A stretch of 8,408 bases of DNA. Source: an uncultured Bacilli bacterium. GTDB taxonomy: Bacteria > Bacillota_I > Bacilli_A > RF39 > UBA660. This document shows, in pieces, positions 1 to 6,785 of this stretch; positions within the stretch are counted from its first letter, which is position 1; each line of letters begins with the position of its first letter. The notes below the pieces were generated by a model, which searched no databases, was not told where the DNA came from, and worked only from the letters and a program-made list of their open reading frames with translations. Made by a program: the position numbers and the translations under genes. Location of the stretch: contig CANRCI010000057.1 of NCBI GenBank assembly GCA_947629075.1, forward strand, positions 1-8,408, written 5' to 3'.

Positions 1-1545
1 ATGAGTATTTACTATACGGTATAACATATTATTAATTTCAACAAGTTCTCCTGGAGTTCTTGTATTTATTAGATCCCCTTCTTCAGCTGCTTGTATATCA
101 TCTAATAAAACAAAGGGATCATCTTTTGTTCCTTCACCTTTAAATTTTACATCGGCTCGTAAAACTACCATAGGTCGGACTCCAAAAGCGTTATTTGGCA
201 CTTGCCATCCTGTTATTGATCCGTCAGAACGAATTCCAGAAACAGTTTTAGGAATTTCATTCCCTGGATCAGAATATGATGATAACCACCAACTATGTCC
301 AAGATTTAAAAAACTATTTTCTTTATAACTGGCAGTCTTGTTAAATTCGTAAGGATTCATTAAACCAACGGAGGCTTTTATTTGCTGAAGCGGAGCAACA
401 TAGCACCAATCATACCTATTTGATATCTCCCAAGTAGCATTTGTTACCAATATATCGTCATGATTATATAAAGTATCTAAAAAATCTTCATTTAACCATT
501 GTTTCATATATGAGTTATCAAATAATCCATTTTCACCAAAGTTTATAGCAGATAAAATATTTTCCGAAATCATTTTTACTGATCCATCACTTAATATTTC
601 TGTTATTCTCCACATATAACCTGAATACCAAACATAATTAAAATTAAGACATTGATCAGTTCCTACTAAATATTTGTGATAAGGTGGTATAGTATCTTTA
701 TATCCATCCATATCACATTGGAAATCAGTTACAACAAGCTGGAGCTCTTCGTTCCCAAGAGTGCAAGTTTTACCATTAGCAAGTTCCATAACCTTATCCG
801 CTAAAGTTCTATATTGAACAATGACATTACCCAAAACATTTTCGACCGTTAAAAGATTATTGGCATATCGAAACTCCGTATTAACATTGTTAACAAAAAC
901 TTTAATATCTTTTTGTAAAATATCACTTGGGAATCTAACTTCTAAATTATCACCTTCTAAAATTTCTTTCGGATAACTACTTGTACTAATTAAAAAGTTA
1001 GTATAAGTTACTTTGTGAAATGGTCGAAAATCAAAATTAAGTGTTATGTCGTACTGTGATTTATCAACATTATATTTATTATCTTTATATTTTATCGTAA
1101 TATAAATGTATTTTTGAATTCCTGATTTACAAGATGTATTAACACATATTTTATCCTTTAAAGAATATCCATCACCTAGTTCATAGTCCAACTCTTCTGG
1201 TAAACCAGTTATTTTTAAAATTCCCATCTCCACATTACCTAAATTAGTAATTTGTACTCGATATGTGACAGTTGAATTCTCTTTAGGCAACACTATTCCT
1301 GTACTAAAATTTTTAACGTTATATTCTTCCCAACTAGAAGATCCTTCATTAGAGGTTTTATCAACACTGACACCTGTAACTCTTATATCTTTTTTTATTC
1401 TAACAACCGCAGCTATGTCATCAATATTTAAAGTTCGTGAAAATATGGAATAACCAACCGAAATCATAAGCACCAAAAAAACTAATAGCGTTGTTGTTAA
1501 TGCATAAATATACTTTTTTTCGCTATTAATTTTATTTTTTTTCAT
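1..1545 (-). CDS. Large surface protein with SipW-type signal peptide and TasA-like plus DUF6273/lectin-like domains (3' end cut by window)
   Basis: The frame is open for 515 codons to the left edge without a stop, so the C-terminus is missing. The start ATG overlaps the upstream stop (TAATG), with GGAGGG at 1552-1557 as ribosome binding site. Seen in the translation: a basic N-terminus, a hydrophobic segment (about residues 13-30), then GYSIFSRTLNI (31-41), which matches the same region of the gene at 3993-4670. Residues about 45-165 look like a TasA/camelysin-type beta domain (VTYRVQITNLGN at 93-104; Cys134 and Cys139). A later region reads like the DUF6273 or formylglycine/C-type-lectin-like domains of Firmicutes surface proteins: YMWRI, then WLNEDF, then WWLSS, then FGVRPMVVLR, ending GEGTKDDPFVL. 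Just before the edge NNMLYRIV may open a second copy. Likely role: exported, surface-exposed adhesin or binding protein. The domain assignments are by eye; export is the surest part. Confidence 0.72.
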   Translation of the reverse strand, partial: MKKNKINSEKKYIYALTTTLLVFLVLMISVGYSIFSRTLNIDDIAAVVRIKKDIRVTGVSVDKTSNEGSSSWEEYNVKNFSTGIVLPKENSTVTYRVQITNLGNVEMGILKITGLPEELDYELGDGYSLKDKICVNTSCKSGIQKYIYITIKYKDNKYNVDKSQYDITLNFDFRPFHKVTYTNFLISTSSYPKEILEGDNLEVRFPSDILQKDIKVFVNNVNTEFRYANNLLTVENVLGNVIVQYRTLADKVMELANGKTCTLGNEELQLVVTDFQCDMDGYKDTIPPYHKYLVGTDQCLNFNYVWYSGYMWRITEILSDGSVKMISENILSAINFGENGLFDNSYMKQWLNEDFLDTLYNHDDILVTNATWEISNRYDWCYVAPLQQIKASVGLMNPYEFNKTASYKENSFLNLGHSWWLSSYSDPGNEIPKTVSGIRSDGSITGWQVPNNAFGVRPMVVLRADVKFKGEGTKDDPFVLLDDIQAAEEGDLINTRTPGELVEINNMLYRIVNTH

Positions 1546-2777
1546 TATTTACCCTCCATATCAACTGCTTTCAATTGAAGAAGATAAACGTCATTATTAT
1601 TTTTTACATATAAATAACACTTTTGATGTTTAGTAACTTCATAATATATTATTGGTGCTTGTAAATTGTCATGAACATCTAGTAATTCTTCGAATCTTTC
1701 TGTTTTAATTACATTGCTATTAGAAAAATCGACTAATGTTTTACTTTCGACGATTAAACGATCATATTCAGTCAATATTTTTTTAACATATTTATCATAA
1801 GCACTACTTTTAATATGTAATAATCTTAATAATTTAAGCGTTTTAAATAAGAAATAAATAGTTATCAAAGATGCAATTATCAATAATATCAAAGAATCAT
1901 TTGCCAATATTTTCCAACCTTTATTGACTAATGTCTGACTAGTTGGTGAAATAGAAACATCTTCGATGTCGATAGTAATTGATCTTTTAGATAATGGAAT
2001 AGTAACTGATATTTCTTTATCATCGTTAAGCTTTATGTCATTTTCGTTTTCACTATTTTGTTTATGAACAATTAGAGAAACTTTAAAATAACTTACTGTA
2101 TCTAGTCCATTACTGTTTTTAAAATTATTCGCAATCGTATTGTATTTATCATAATCTAAAGAAATAGTCTCGTTAATCTTTGCATTTTTATCGTTTTCTA
2201 TTTTCTTAACTTTATTATTTAACAGATTGTATTTCTTACTATAGAAGACATTTTTACCATCACTATCAAATATTAGTAATTCTCCGACAATATTATAATC
2301 GAAATCAATATTACTATTCTTTTCAATATCAAAATTGTAATCATAATCTATCTCGATTTTATCGATCAAACTAGTAACATAGGCATATTTATTATCATTT
2401 AAGTCTTTTTTACCCAAATATTTAAGACCTGGAAAAGAATCATTTTCTTTTAGGAATACTCGATAATCAGCTACTCCATTTTCTGTATAAGTAATCTTTT
2501 GCTCTTTTTGATATTGGATAGAATAGCTAAAAAGCAGAGCAACTATTAAAAGACATAAAAGAAATATAAAAGCATTGACAATTAGTCTAGTGTTGTAACT
2601 TACATATCTTTTATGTTTCTTTTTAACCTCAAAGCTTGTCTTCTCTTTTTTTAAATTATCTGTTTTCCTATCTAAATTCTTTTTTACATCTGAACTAGTT
2701 TTATGTTTTTTCTTTACATTCTTGCTTTCTGTTTTATAATTTTTAGAATTCGACGTCTTTTTTTCAGATTTCTTCAT
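1545..2777 (-). CDS. DUF5305-like bitopic membrane protein
   Basis: The product is 410 residues from the chosen start. A longer frame opens at 2804, but that ATG overlaps the signal peptidase stop and has no binding site. ATG 2777 has AGAGGG seven bases upstream. Layout: a very Lys-rich cytosolic tail (about 1-62), TM1 (about 65-87), a long extracytoplasmic region rich in Asp/Asn/Lys and beta-strand-like stretches (about 88-290), TM2 (about 295-311), and a cytosolic tail of about 100 residues. The tail carries ERFEELLDVHDNLQAPIIYYE, which resembles the conserved end of DUF5305 proteins. DUF5305 has no established biochemical role; from memory such proteins often sit beside S26B signal peptidases. 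Position between the signal peptidase and a substrate, with translational coupling to the latter, suggests a secretion or assembly partner. Family call is by eye. Confidence 0.7.
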   Translation of the reverse strand: MKKSEKKTSNSKNYKTESKNVKKKHKTSSDVKKNLDRKTDNLKKEKTSFEVKKKHKRYVSYNTRLIVNAFIFLLCLLIVALLFSYSIQYQKEQKITYTENGVADYRVFLKENDSFPGLKYLGKKDLNDNKYAYVTSLIDKIEIDYDYNFDIEKNSNIDFDYNIVGELLIFDSDGKNVFYSKKYNLLNNKVKKIENDKNAKINETISLDYDKYNTIANNFKNSNGLDTVSYFKVSLIVHKQNSENENDIKLNDDKEISVTIPLSKRSITIDIEDVSISPTSQTLVNKGWKILANDSLILLIIASLITIYFLFKTLKLLRLLHIKSSAYDKYVKKILTEYDRLIVESKTLVDFSNSNVIKTERFEELLDVHDNLQAPIIYYEVTKHQKCYLYVKNNNDVYLLQLKAVDMEGK

Positions 2778-2784
2778 AATAGTA

Positions 2785-2790
2785 CCCTCT
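2785..2790 (-). promoter_or_regulatory. Ribosome binding site fixing the DUF5305-like start
   Basis: AGAGGG on the minus strand lies seven bases before ATG 2777 and just after the signal peptidase stop (2794-2796). It favours this start over ATG 2804, which would overlap the upstream gene by 11 bases and lacks a binding site. Confidence 0.65.
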
Positions 2791-2793
2791 TTT

Positions 2794-3918
2794 CTATAAT
2801 TCATTTAATAATACTGTTGGCAATCCAAGATATGGAACTTTAACATTGACTATTCCCACAATCATATCTTCAGTAATTGGATAGCCATCTTCTATTTCAT
2901 TGGCATCACCTTTAGTATAAAAATAGTCTTCCCCATCTACTTCTAATTTATTAATAAGACGGTGGACAATTAAGATATCACCATATTTGTAAGCAATAAT
3001 TTGACCTAATTTTAAATCTTTAACACCATCAATCTTTTCAATTATGACAACGTCACCCTTTTGAATTTCAGGGTTCATCGAATCACTAGCAATTGCTACG
3101 GCATAATAATGAAAATATCCAGATGTCATATAAACTAAAAAGACAATTATAATTCCCGGTAAAACAAGTGATCCGATTCGACGTTTATTTTGATCCTGGG
3201 TTGGTATCTCTCGCTTGTCTCTTTTTAAAAGTACATTGATACGATAAGCGAGAATAACAGGAACTAGTAGTCTTATCACAGATTCAACATATTCATTAGG
3301 ATTAGGAATAATTGGTAATATATAAGGGAATAATTGAATAGCTAATTGATATAAAATAGCAGGTTTATAACCGACTTTATAAGTGATAAAAGAACAAGCA
3401 ATATTAGTACTAATAGCTGGTAAAAAAGTAAGTGCTACAAAGAGGAAAACATCATAGTTATTGACGAAGTGATTATAGTAAATACTGTTAGTAATATCTA
3501 ATAAAACAAATAATGTAACAGTTGTAATAATTAATAATTTATTCCCTTGCGACTTTACAATCATCATATAACGCAATATTTCTTTTAAACATATGGTAAT
3601 TACTAGGGGAATTATATAATTAAAAATTCCATATAAAGAATAATAACTTGGTGTTCTAACATAAGTAACGATAAAACCTAATATGTAATAGAAGAAAAAG
3701 AAAAGTAACAAGAAGATAACTACCTCTAGTAGTATATCTTTAGTATAACGATGTCTATCTTTTTCAAAACCTAAAAAAAGCTTAAAAATTAGGAGTAATC
3801 CTGATAAAAAAAATACTAATTTATATCCTGTTAATATACTTGATACAAAACTATTTAAAAGTAAAATAATGAAAATGATAATTTGAAAAATTAGTAGCCG
3901 TCTATAACCTATTTTCAT
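2794..3918 (-). CDS. SipW/S26B-type signal peptidase I with N-terminal polytopic membrane domain
   Basis: The product is 374 residues and begins with AGGAGG (3925-3930) six bases before ATG. The last ~95 residues carry the S26 fold. Ser280 sits in ASDSMNPEIQKGDVV. His319 sits in ILIVHRL, where bacterial Lep-type enzymes have Lys. Asp338 sits in KGDANEIEDG, and GIVNVKVPYLG closes the domain. The Ser-His(-Asp) set marks the ER/archaeal/SipW class, which in Bacillus subtilis processes TasA and TapA. A TM segment (about 250-267) precedes the catalytic part. Unlike B. subtilis SipW (about 190 residues), residues 1-230 form roughly eight further membrane segments, followed by a basic cytosolic linker (KRDKREIPTQDQNKRR). 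Flanking genes encode two proteins with the same odd signal peptide, so these are its probable substrates. The function of the extra membrane domain is unknown. Confidence 0.88.
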   Translation of the reverse strand: MKIGYRRLLIFQIIIFIILLLNSFVSSILTGYKLVFFLSGLLLIFKLFLGFEKDRHRYTKDILLEVVIFLLLFFFFYYILGFIVTYVRTPSYYSLYGIFNYIIPLVITICLKEILRYMMIVKSQGNKLLIITTVTLFVLLDITNSIYYNHFVNNYDVFLFVALTFLPAISTNIACSFITYKVGYKPAILYQLAIQLFPYILPIIPNPNEYVESVIRLLVPVILAYRINVLLKRDKREIPTQDQNKRRIGSLVLPGIIIVFLVYMTSGYFHYYAVAIASDSMNPEIQKGDVVIIEKIDGVKDLKLGQIIAYKYGDILIVHRLINKLEVDGEDYFYTKGDANEIEDGYPITEDMIVGIVNVKVPYLGLPTVLLNEL

Positions 3919-3938
3919 ATTTATCCTCCTAAATAGTC

Positions 3939-3962
3939 TTGTGCAAATATATTAGAGCACAA
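3939..3962 (-). other. Inverted repeat between TasA-like and signal peptidase genes
   Basis: TTGTGC and GCACAA pair as a perfect 6-bp stem around a 12-base loop in the 74-base gap. There is no T-run after it, so it is not a classical terminator. It could stabilise the upstream mRNA end or damp read-through, giving more structural protein than protease. It is short enough to be chance. Confidence 0.3.
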
Positions 3963-3992
3963 TAAATACAGTAATTTACCATGCCTAATATA

Positions 3993-4670
3993 TTAGTTAC
4001 TTTCATCAGTTGTACTATATAATAATGTTATGTTACCAAAATCAACTGTAAAGTCACCATCAGCTCGAGTAGCATCAGTTTTGTATTCAATTTTCACTAT
4101 AACTTTTTCAGATTTTCCTTTGCCAAGCTTATGACCTTTAATAGGTGTTTGATTGTTTGTTGTAGAAAAGTGATTATTTTCCTCTTCATCTTCATTATTT
4201 ACATCAACTGTTACTTCAAATCCACTACATGCTTCTTCTACGAGTGTCTTTGTAGTTCCCACTCCTGCAGTACATTTAGCAAAACTACCACCATCATTAG
4301 CATTGGCATAAGTTACAGACTTCAGAAACGCATCATAATCTCCATCATTATGTACGTAGAATTCATATGTAACGTTTTGCCCTGGAGTTGTAAAAGTACC
4401 TTTAAGATTAGAAATTGTATTATCAGAATCAATATTAGCATTTTCACCACTAGCGCCACCAACTCCACCGGCTTTTGCTTGAATTGGATTTTTTTCTACT
4501 TGTCCAGAACTAGATGAAAATTTAACACTAAAACTATCAGTAGGGTTTACTTTAGCTCCTGATGATATTTGTAAATTTTTGGTAAATGCTGCAAAACCTA
4601 ATGACAAGCCAATAATGGCTACTACTAATGCAACAACCGCTATAATTTTTGTTCCTCTATCATGCTCCAT
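3993..4670 (-). CDS. TasA/camelysin-like secreted protein, probable SipW-type substrate
   Basis: The product is 225 residues; the binding site AAAGGAG (4679-4685) lies eight bases before ATG. N-terminus: short charged stretch, hydrophobic segment (about 8-24), then GFAAFTKNLQISSG (25-38), comparable to the AAF...SG cleavage region of TasA. The mature part is beta-rich, with a Gly-rich patch (67-75), VTYEFYVHNDGD (100-111), two cysteines (133, 148) that could form a disulfide, an acidic turn (EDEEENN), and a C-terminal VDFGNITLLYS. The VxYxxxVxNxG and late FGxITLxY patterns recur in camelysin/TasA-type proteins. There is no sortase motif or transmembrane anchor at the C-terminus. As the first gene of the operon after the promoter it would be the most highly expressed, fitting a structural fibre subunit. 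That it polymerises is inferred, not seen. Confidence 0.78.
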   Translation of the reverse strand: MEHDRGTKIIAVVALVVAIIGLSLGFAAFTKNLQISSGAKVNPTDSFSVKFSSSSGQVEKNPIQAKAGGVGGASGENANIDSDNTISNLKGTFTTPGQNVTYEFYVHNDGDYDAFLKSVTYANANDGGSFAKCTAGVGTTKTLVEEACSGFEVTVDVNNEDEEENNHFSTTNNQTPIKGHKLGKGKSEKVIVKIEYKTDATRADGDFTVDFGNITLLYSTTDESN

Positions 4671-4705
4671 TATTTCATCTCCTTTATGTTATTATATCTA
4701 CATAA

Positions 4706-4735
4706 ATTGTACCCCCCCCCGGACGATTATGTCAA
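4706..4735 (-). promoter_or_regulatory. Promoter of the surface operon with poly-G spacer
   Basis: On the minus strand a perfect -35 TTGACA (4730-4735) and a -10 TACAAT (4706-4711) are 18 bases apart, and half of that spacer is a run of nine G. The start codon lies about 35 bases downstream of the -10. Loss of one G would give the optimal 17-base spacing. A TATAAT also occurs at 4691-4696, but its -35 position would fall inside the G run. A second TTGACA (4755-4760) lies 25 bases upstream with no suitable -10. Confidence 0.75.
4712..4720 (-). repeat. Homopolymeric G9 tract (C9 on the given strand)
   Basis: This is the longest G/C homopolymer in the window and stands out in AT-rich DNA. It lies wholly within the -35/-10 spacer of the surface operon. 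Such tracts slip during replication and change promoter spacing one base at a time. Confidence 0.9.
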
Positions 4736-4857
4736 CATATTATGTAAAAAGTAATGTCAAACTAAAACAAATTATCACCGATGAATCAATTGTTTTTTTA
4801 TCAAAATAGACATCTTGAAACTAATTTATATCTTACTCAACTACGTATTTTATTTTC

Positions 4858-4898
4858 AAAAAGGACTAAAGTACAAATAGCGTTCTTTAGTCCTTTTT
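4858..4898 (-). terminator. Rho-independent terminator after the NERD-HRDC gene
   Basis: A perfect 14-bp stem (4858-4871 with 4885-4898) surrounds a 13-base loop. In the minus-strand transcript GGACTAAAG pairs with CTTTAGTCC, followed by a T5 run. It lies 45 bases beyond the NERD-HRDC stop and insulates that gene from the surface operon promoter. Confidence 0.88.
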
Positions 4899-4942
4899 CT
4901 TTTACTAATTTCATTTGGACAATTAATTTTTTTACAATACAA

Positions 4943-5956
4943 TCATTCTATACTTGATGTCTTATTTATTTCATCAATAATTGACTTACCATGTGTTTTA
5001 AGTTTTATCGGAGATAGTATATTAGCTCTTTGCAATTCTTCAATTGTTTTAGGTCTTATTTCAACTAATTTATTTAACTCCTCATTGGTAAAGACATAAT
5101 ATGCTGGTAAATTCATTTCATTAGATCTAGTCTTTCGTAATTCAATTAACCTATCTTTTAAATCATCACCCGCGGACACGTTTATATTATTACCATATTT
5201 TTCTTTATAATACTCATAATAATCGATTTCTTCTTTGAAAGATAAATCTATATAAGATTGAGCCATTTTTTCCATGTTTTTTCTCGATTCTAAATAGTCA
5301 TCACTATCTCGATTTTTTAAATCATATTCAATCTGTCTTACTAGAGCATCTGCTCTTAATATTTTGTATTTCATATCTTTAGGAGCTCTACTCGTATTTA
5401 AAATAGTTTCTGGATTAGCTGCCACTACTAGAACTCTTCTATAATAATTAAATTTATTTGAACCGAGTAACTTAGTTACGGTAGATGTTTGACTTTCCCA
5501 TATTTTTCTAATGACTTCTCTTTGCGCTTCAACTTGTCTTAACGGAGAATACATTCCCTTTTTTATTTTCTTACCGTTAACAGTAAATTCTCTTATAAAA
5601 TCTCCTTTATCAGTTACAGTAATATTTCCCACCAAATTTTTACATTCAATATAATAAATGTATACAGGTGTAATTACTATATAATCGATTTGAGCAACTA
5701 AATCTTCATATTTAAGTTTGATATCTCTTAATACATACATTCCAATATGAGCTTTTTTTAATTGATAAGATATCTCATTTTCTCCATCTAAACCTTTTTT
5801 AACGATGTATAATTCACTTAAAAGATCGTTATTATTTGAATATTCTTCACTTAACTTTTTTAAAGCATCGTATCTTTTTTGTAAATCGCTATCTTCTTTA
5901 TAAAAAACAGTATCTTTAAATCTAAGTGCATCAATTGCGTTATCTATTAATTCCAT
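4943..5956 (-). CDS. NERD-domain nuclease-like protein with C-terminal HRDC domain
   Basis: The product is 337 residues. An N-terminal helical stretch (1-50) precedes a NERD domain (about 53-165) with its hallmark residues: GLDGE (55-59), AQIDYIVI (88-95) and YYIECKN (101-107). Together these give an acidic, D, E-x-K set as in PD-(D/E)xK-like nucleases. A Lys/Asp-rich linker follows, then an HRDC-like domain (about 275-333): LPAYYVFTNEELNKLVEIRP, then TIEELQRANILSP, then HGKSIIDEI. HRDC domains bind nucleic acid in RecQ helicases and RNase D. No helicase, kinase or membrane domain is visible, so this is a soluble, probably DNA-acting protein. ATG 5956 is preceded by GGGGTGA about six bases upstream. 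The small ORF at 6010-6108 lies 53 bases upstream and may share its transcript. A role in DNA repair or defence is possible; neither is shown. Confidence 0.82.
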   Translation of the reverse strand: MELIDNAIDALRFKDTVFYKEDSDLQKRYDALKKLSEEYSNNNDLLSELYIVKKGLDGENEISYQLKKAHIGMYVLRDIKLKYEDLVAQIDYIVITPVYIYYIECKNLVGNITVTDKGDFIREFTVNGKKIKKGMYSPLRQVEAQREVIRKIWESQTSTVTKLLGSNKFNYYRRVLVVAANPETILNTSRAPKDMKYKILRADALVRQIEYDLKNRDSDDYLESRKNMEKMAQSYIDLSFKEEIDYYEYYKEKYGNNINVSAGDDLKDRLIELRKTRSNEMNLPAYYVFTNEELNKLVEIRPKTIEELQRANILSPIKLKTHGKSIIDEINKTSSIE

Positions 5957-6009
5957 ATATTCACCCCAATTATTACAGTATATAAAGTTTTATTTTCGTT
6001 CTCATAATT

Positions 6010-6108
6010 TTATCCAATATCTTCTCGTAATAATTTTTTCAAAGACATCAAATAAGCTTCTCTATATTGATCTAAATATTTTTCATCCGCATCAATAAGT
6101 TTAATCAT
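6010..6108 (-). pseudogene. 32-codon ORF resembling the N-terminus of a GNAT acetyltransferase (possible remnant)
   Basis: ATG 6108 follows AGAGGT (6113-6118) and a promoter-like element, so it has real start signals. The product starts MIKLIDADEKYLDQYREAY and stops after 32 residues. That opening (MIxL.xxxEKYxxxYxEAY) is typical of Firmicutes GNAT N-acetyltransferases, which run to about 160-180 residues with an acetyl-CoA-binding motif. Nothing of the kind follows the stop in this frame, and NERD-HRDC begins 53 bases on. It could be the stump of a deleted gene that left its promoter to NERD-HRDC, or a genuine small protein. The resemblance is by eye on a short stretch. Confidence 0.4.
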
Positions 6109-6131
6109 AGTTACCTCTTTTCATTTATTCA

Positions 6132-6140
6132 ATTATAACA
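6132..6140 (-). promoter_or_regulatory. Extended -10 promoter for the small ORF and NERD-HRDC
   Basis: Minus-strand TGTTATAAT combines an extended -10 (TG) with a perfect TATAAT. It lies 24 bases before the small ORF start. No good -35 is visible, and the upstream DNA is the terminator's A/T arm. I see no better promoter in front of NERD-HRDC. Confidence 0.55.
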
Positions 6141-6152
6141 TACTTTCAAATA

Positions 6153-6194
6153 AAAAAACTAAGATTACGACTTGGTAAGTCATCTTAGTTTTTT
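6153..6194 (-). terminator. Terminator after the 181-residue hypothetical gene
   Basis: A 13-bp outer stem (6153-6165 with 6182-6194) and a 5-bp inner stem (GACTT/AAGTC, 6169-6181) are separated by a one-sided three-base bulge. The transcript ends in a T7 run. It lies 11 bases beyond the stop. The core from CTAAGAT to ATCTTAG is nearly identical to the ppdK terminator at 7044-7085. Confidence 0.85.
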
Positions 6195-6205
6195 AATTAT
6201 TTATT

Positions 6206-6751
6206 TTATAGTGATTTTTGATCATCTAGTTTTTTATCTAATTTATCACAAAAATCTACTTCATCACTATTTTCGATTGTCCATCCCATATTTTTAGCAA
6301 AATCTACGATTAAATCGAGTTTTTGTTGGTATTCTTCTTGAGCTAATTCGGGAAATTCAATTTTAAATTCTTCAATATTGTCAAGTGGTAGTCCAATGCC
6401 TACTACTTTATCAAAAGGTATCGATCCATGGCTACGCCATTCATCAACTAAGTTAGTATATTGGCTAGATGTTTTTTCCGCATCAATATCTGGAGAAATG
6501 ATAAAAAGAAAACAGTGGTCAATCCACCCTCCTCGAGCTGAATTTGACAATGCTTTTTCGCCGTGATAGTCATATTCTGGATTTTTCTTATATAAACACA
6601 CATGATTAAAGTCTTGCTTTGAATCTCGATGGCAATATTCTTCCCAAAGTTCCTGACGTGCTTTTAATTTACCTGATTTTAATACTTCTATAACATGGTC
6701 TAAACTTTCTTCATCTACTCCATCAGCAACACCATGATAAAAATAACCCAT
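6206..6751 (-). CDS. Hypothetical protein, possible ADP-ribosyltransferase-like N-terminus
   Basis: I do not recognise this gene. ATG 6751 is chosen because GGAG (6761-6764) lies nine bases before it, and a promoter -10 (6771-6776) falls inside the longer frame that opens at 6787. The 181-residue product has no signal peptide or membrane segment. It starts MGYFYHGV, followed by HVIEVLKSGKLKAR, NHVCLYKKN, and a hydrophobic CFLFIISPDI strand. Tyr-x-Tyr-His-Gly plus a helix ending in L-x-S-G-x-L is reminiscent of DarT, RNA 2'-phosphotransferase and other ADP-ribosyltransferase-fold proteins. The remaining motifs of that fold are not evident, so this is a weak lead. The C-terminal third is acidic and helical. 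It is a single-gene unit with its own promoter and terminator, downstream of a possible leader RNA. Confidence 0.7.
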   Translation of the reverse strand: MGYFYHGVADGVDEESLDHVIEVLKSGKLKARQELWEEYCHRDSKQDFNHVCLYKKNPEYDYHGEKALSNSARGGWIDHCFLFIISPDIDAEKTSSQYTNLVDEWRSHGSIPFDKVVGIGLPLDNIEEFKIEFPELAQEEYQQKLDLIVDFAKNMGWTIENSDEVDFCDKLDKKLDDQKSL

Positions 6752-6760
6752 TAACATCAA

Positions 6761-6764
6761 CTCC
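6761..6764 (-). promoter_or_regulatory. Ribosome binding site fixing the 6751 start
   Basis: GGAG on the minus strand lies nine bases before ATG 6751. Upstream in-frame ATGs are either too close to it (6757) or lie at or before it (6766, 6787). Confidence 0.55.
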
Positions 6765-6770
6765 ATAAAA

Positions 6771-6779
6771 AGTATACCA
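6771..6779 (-). promoter_or_regulatory. Extended -10 promoter before the hypothetical gene
   Basis: Minus-strand TGGTATACT gives TGn plus the -10 TATACT, 20 bases before the chosen start. The -35 is poor. It sits immediately after the terminator at 6786-6814, as expected for the start of a new transcript. The alternative is that the gene is reached only by read-through of that terminator. Confidence 0.45.
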
Positions 6780-6785
6780 CAAGAC

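Noticed and set aside
1265..1453. Plus-strand 62-codon frame opposite the surface protein
   Set aside because: It lies within a well-supported minus-strand gene and has no start signals.
4755..4760. Second TTGACA upstream of the poly-G promoter
   Set aside because: No -10-like hexamer occurs 16-18 bases downstream, so a second promoter is not supported.
4767..4793. Imperfect dyad (ACAATTG...AATTTGT) upstream of the surface operon promoter
   Set aside because: Only about 8 of 13 positions are symmetrical, which is not enough to call an operator.
4131..4809. Plus-strand open frames opposite the TasA-like gene and its promoter
   Set aside because: They are shadows of the real minus-strand gene, with no binding sites and implausible composition.
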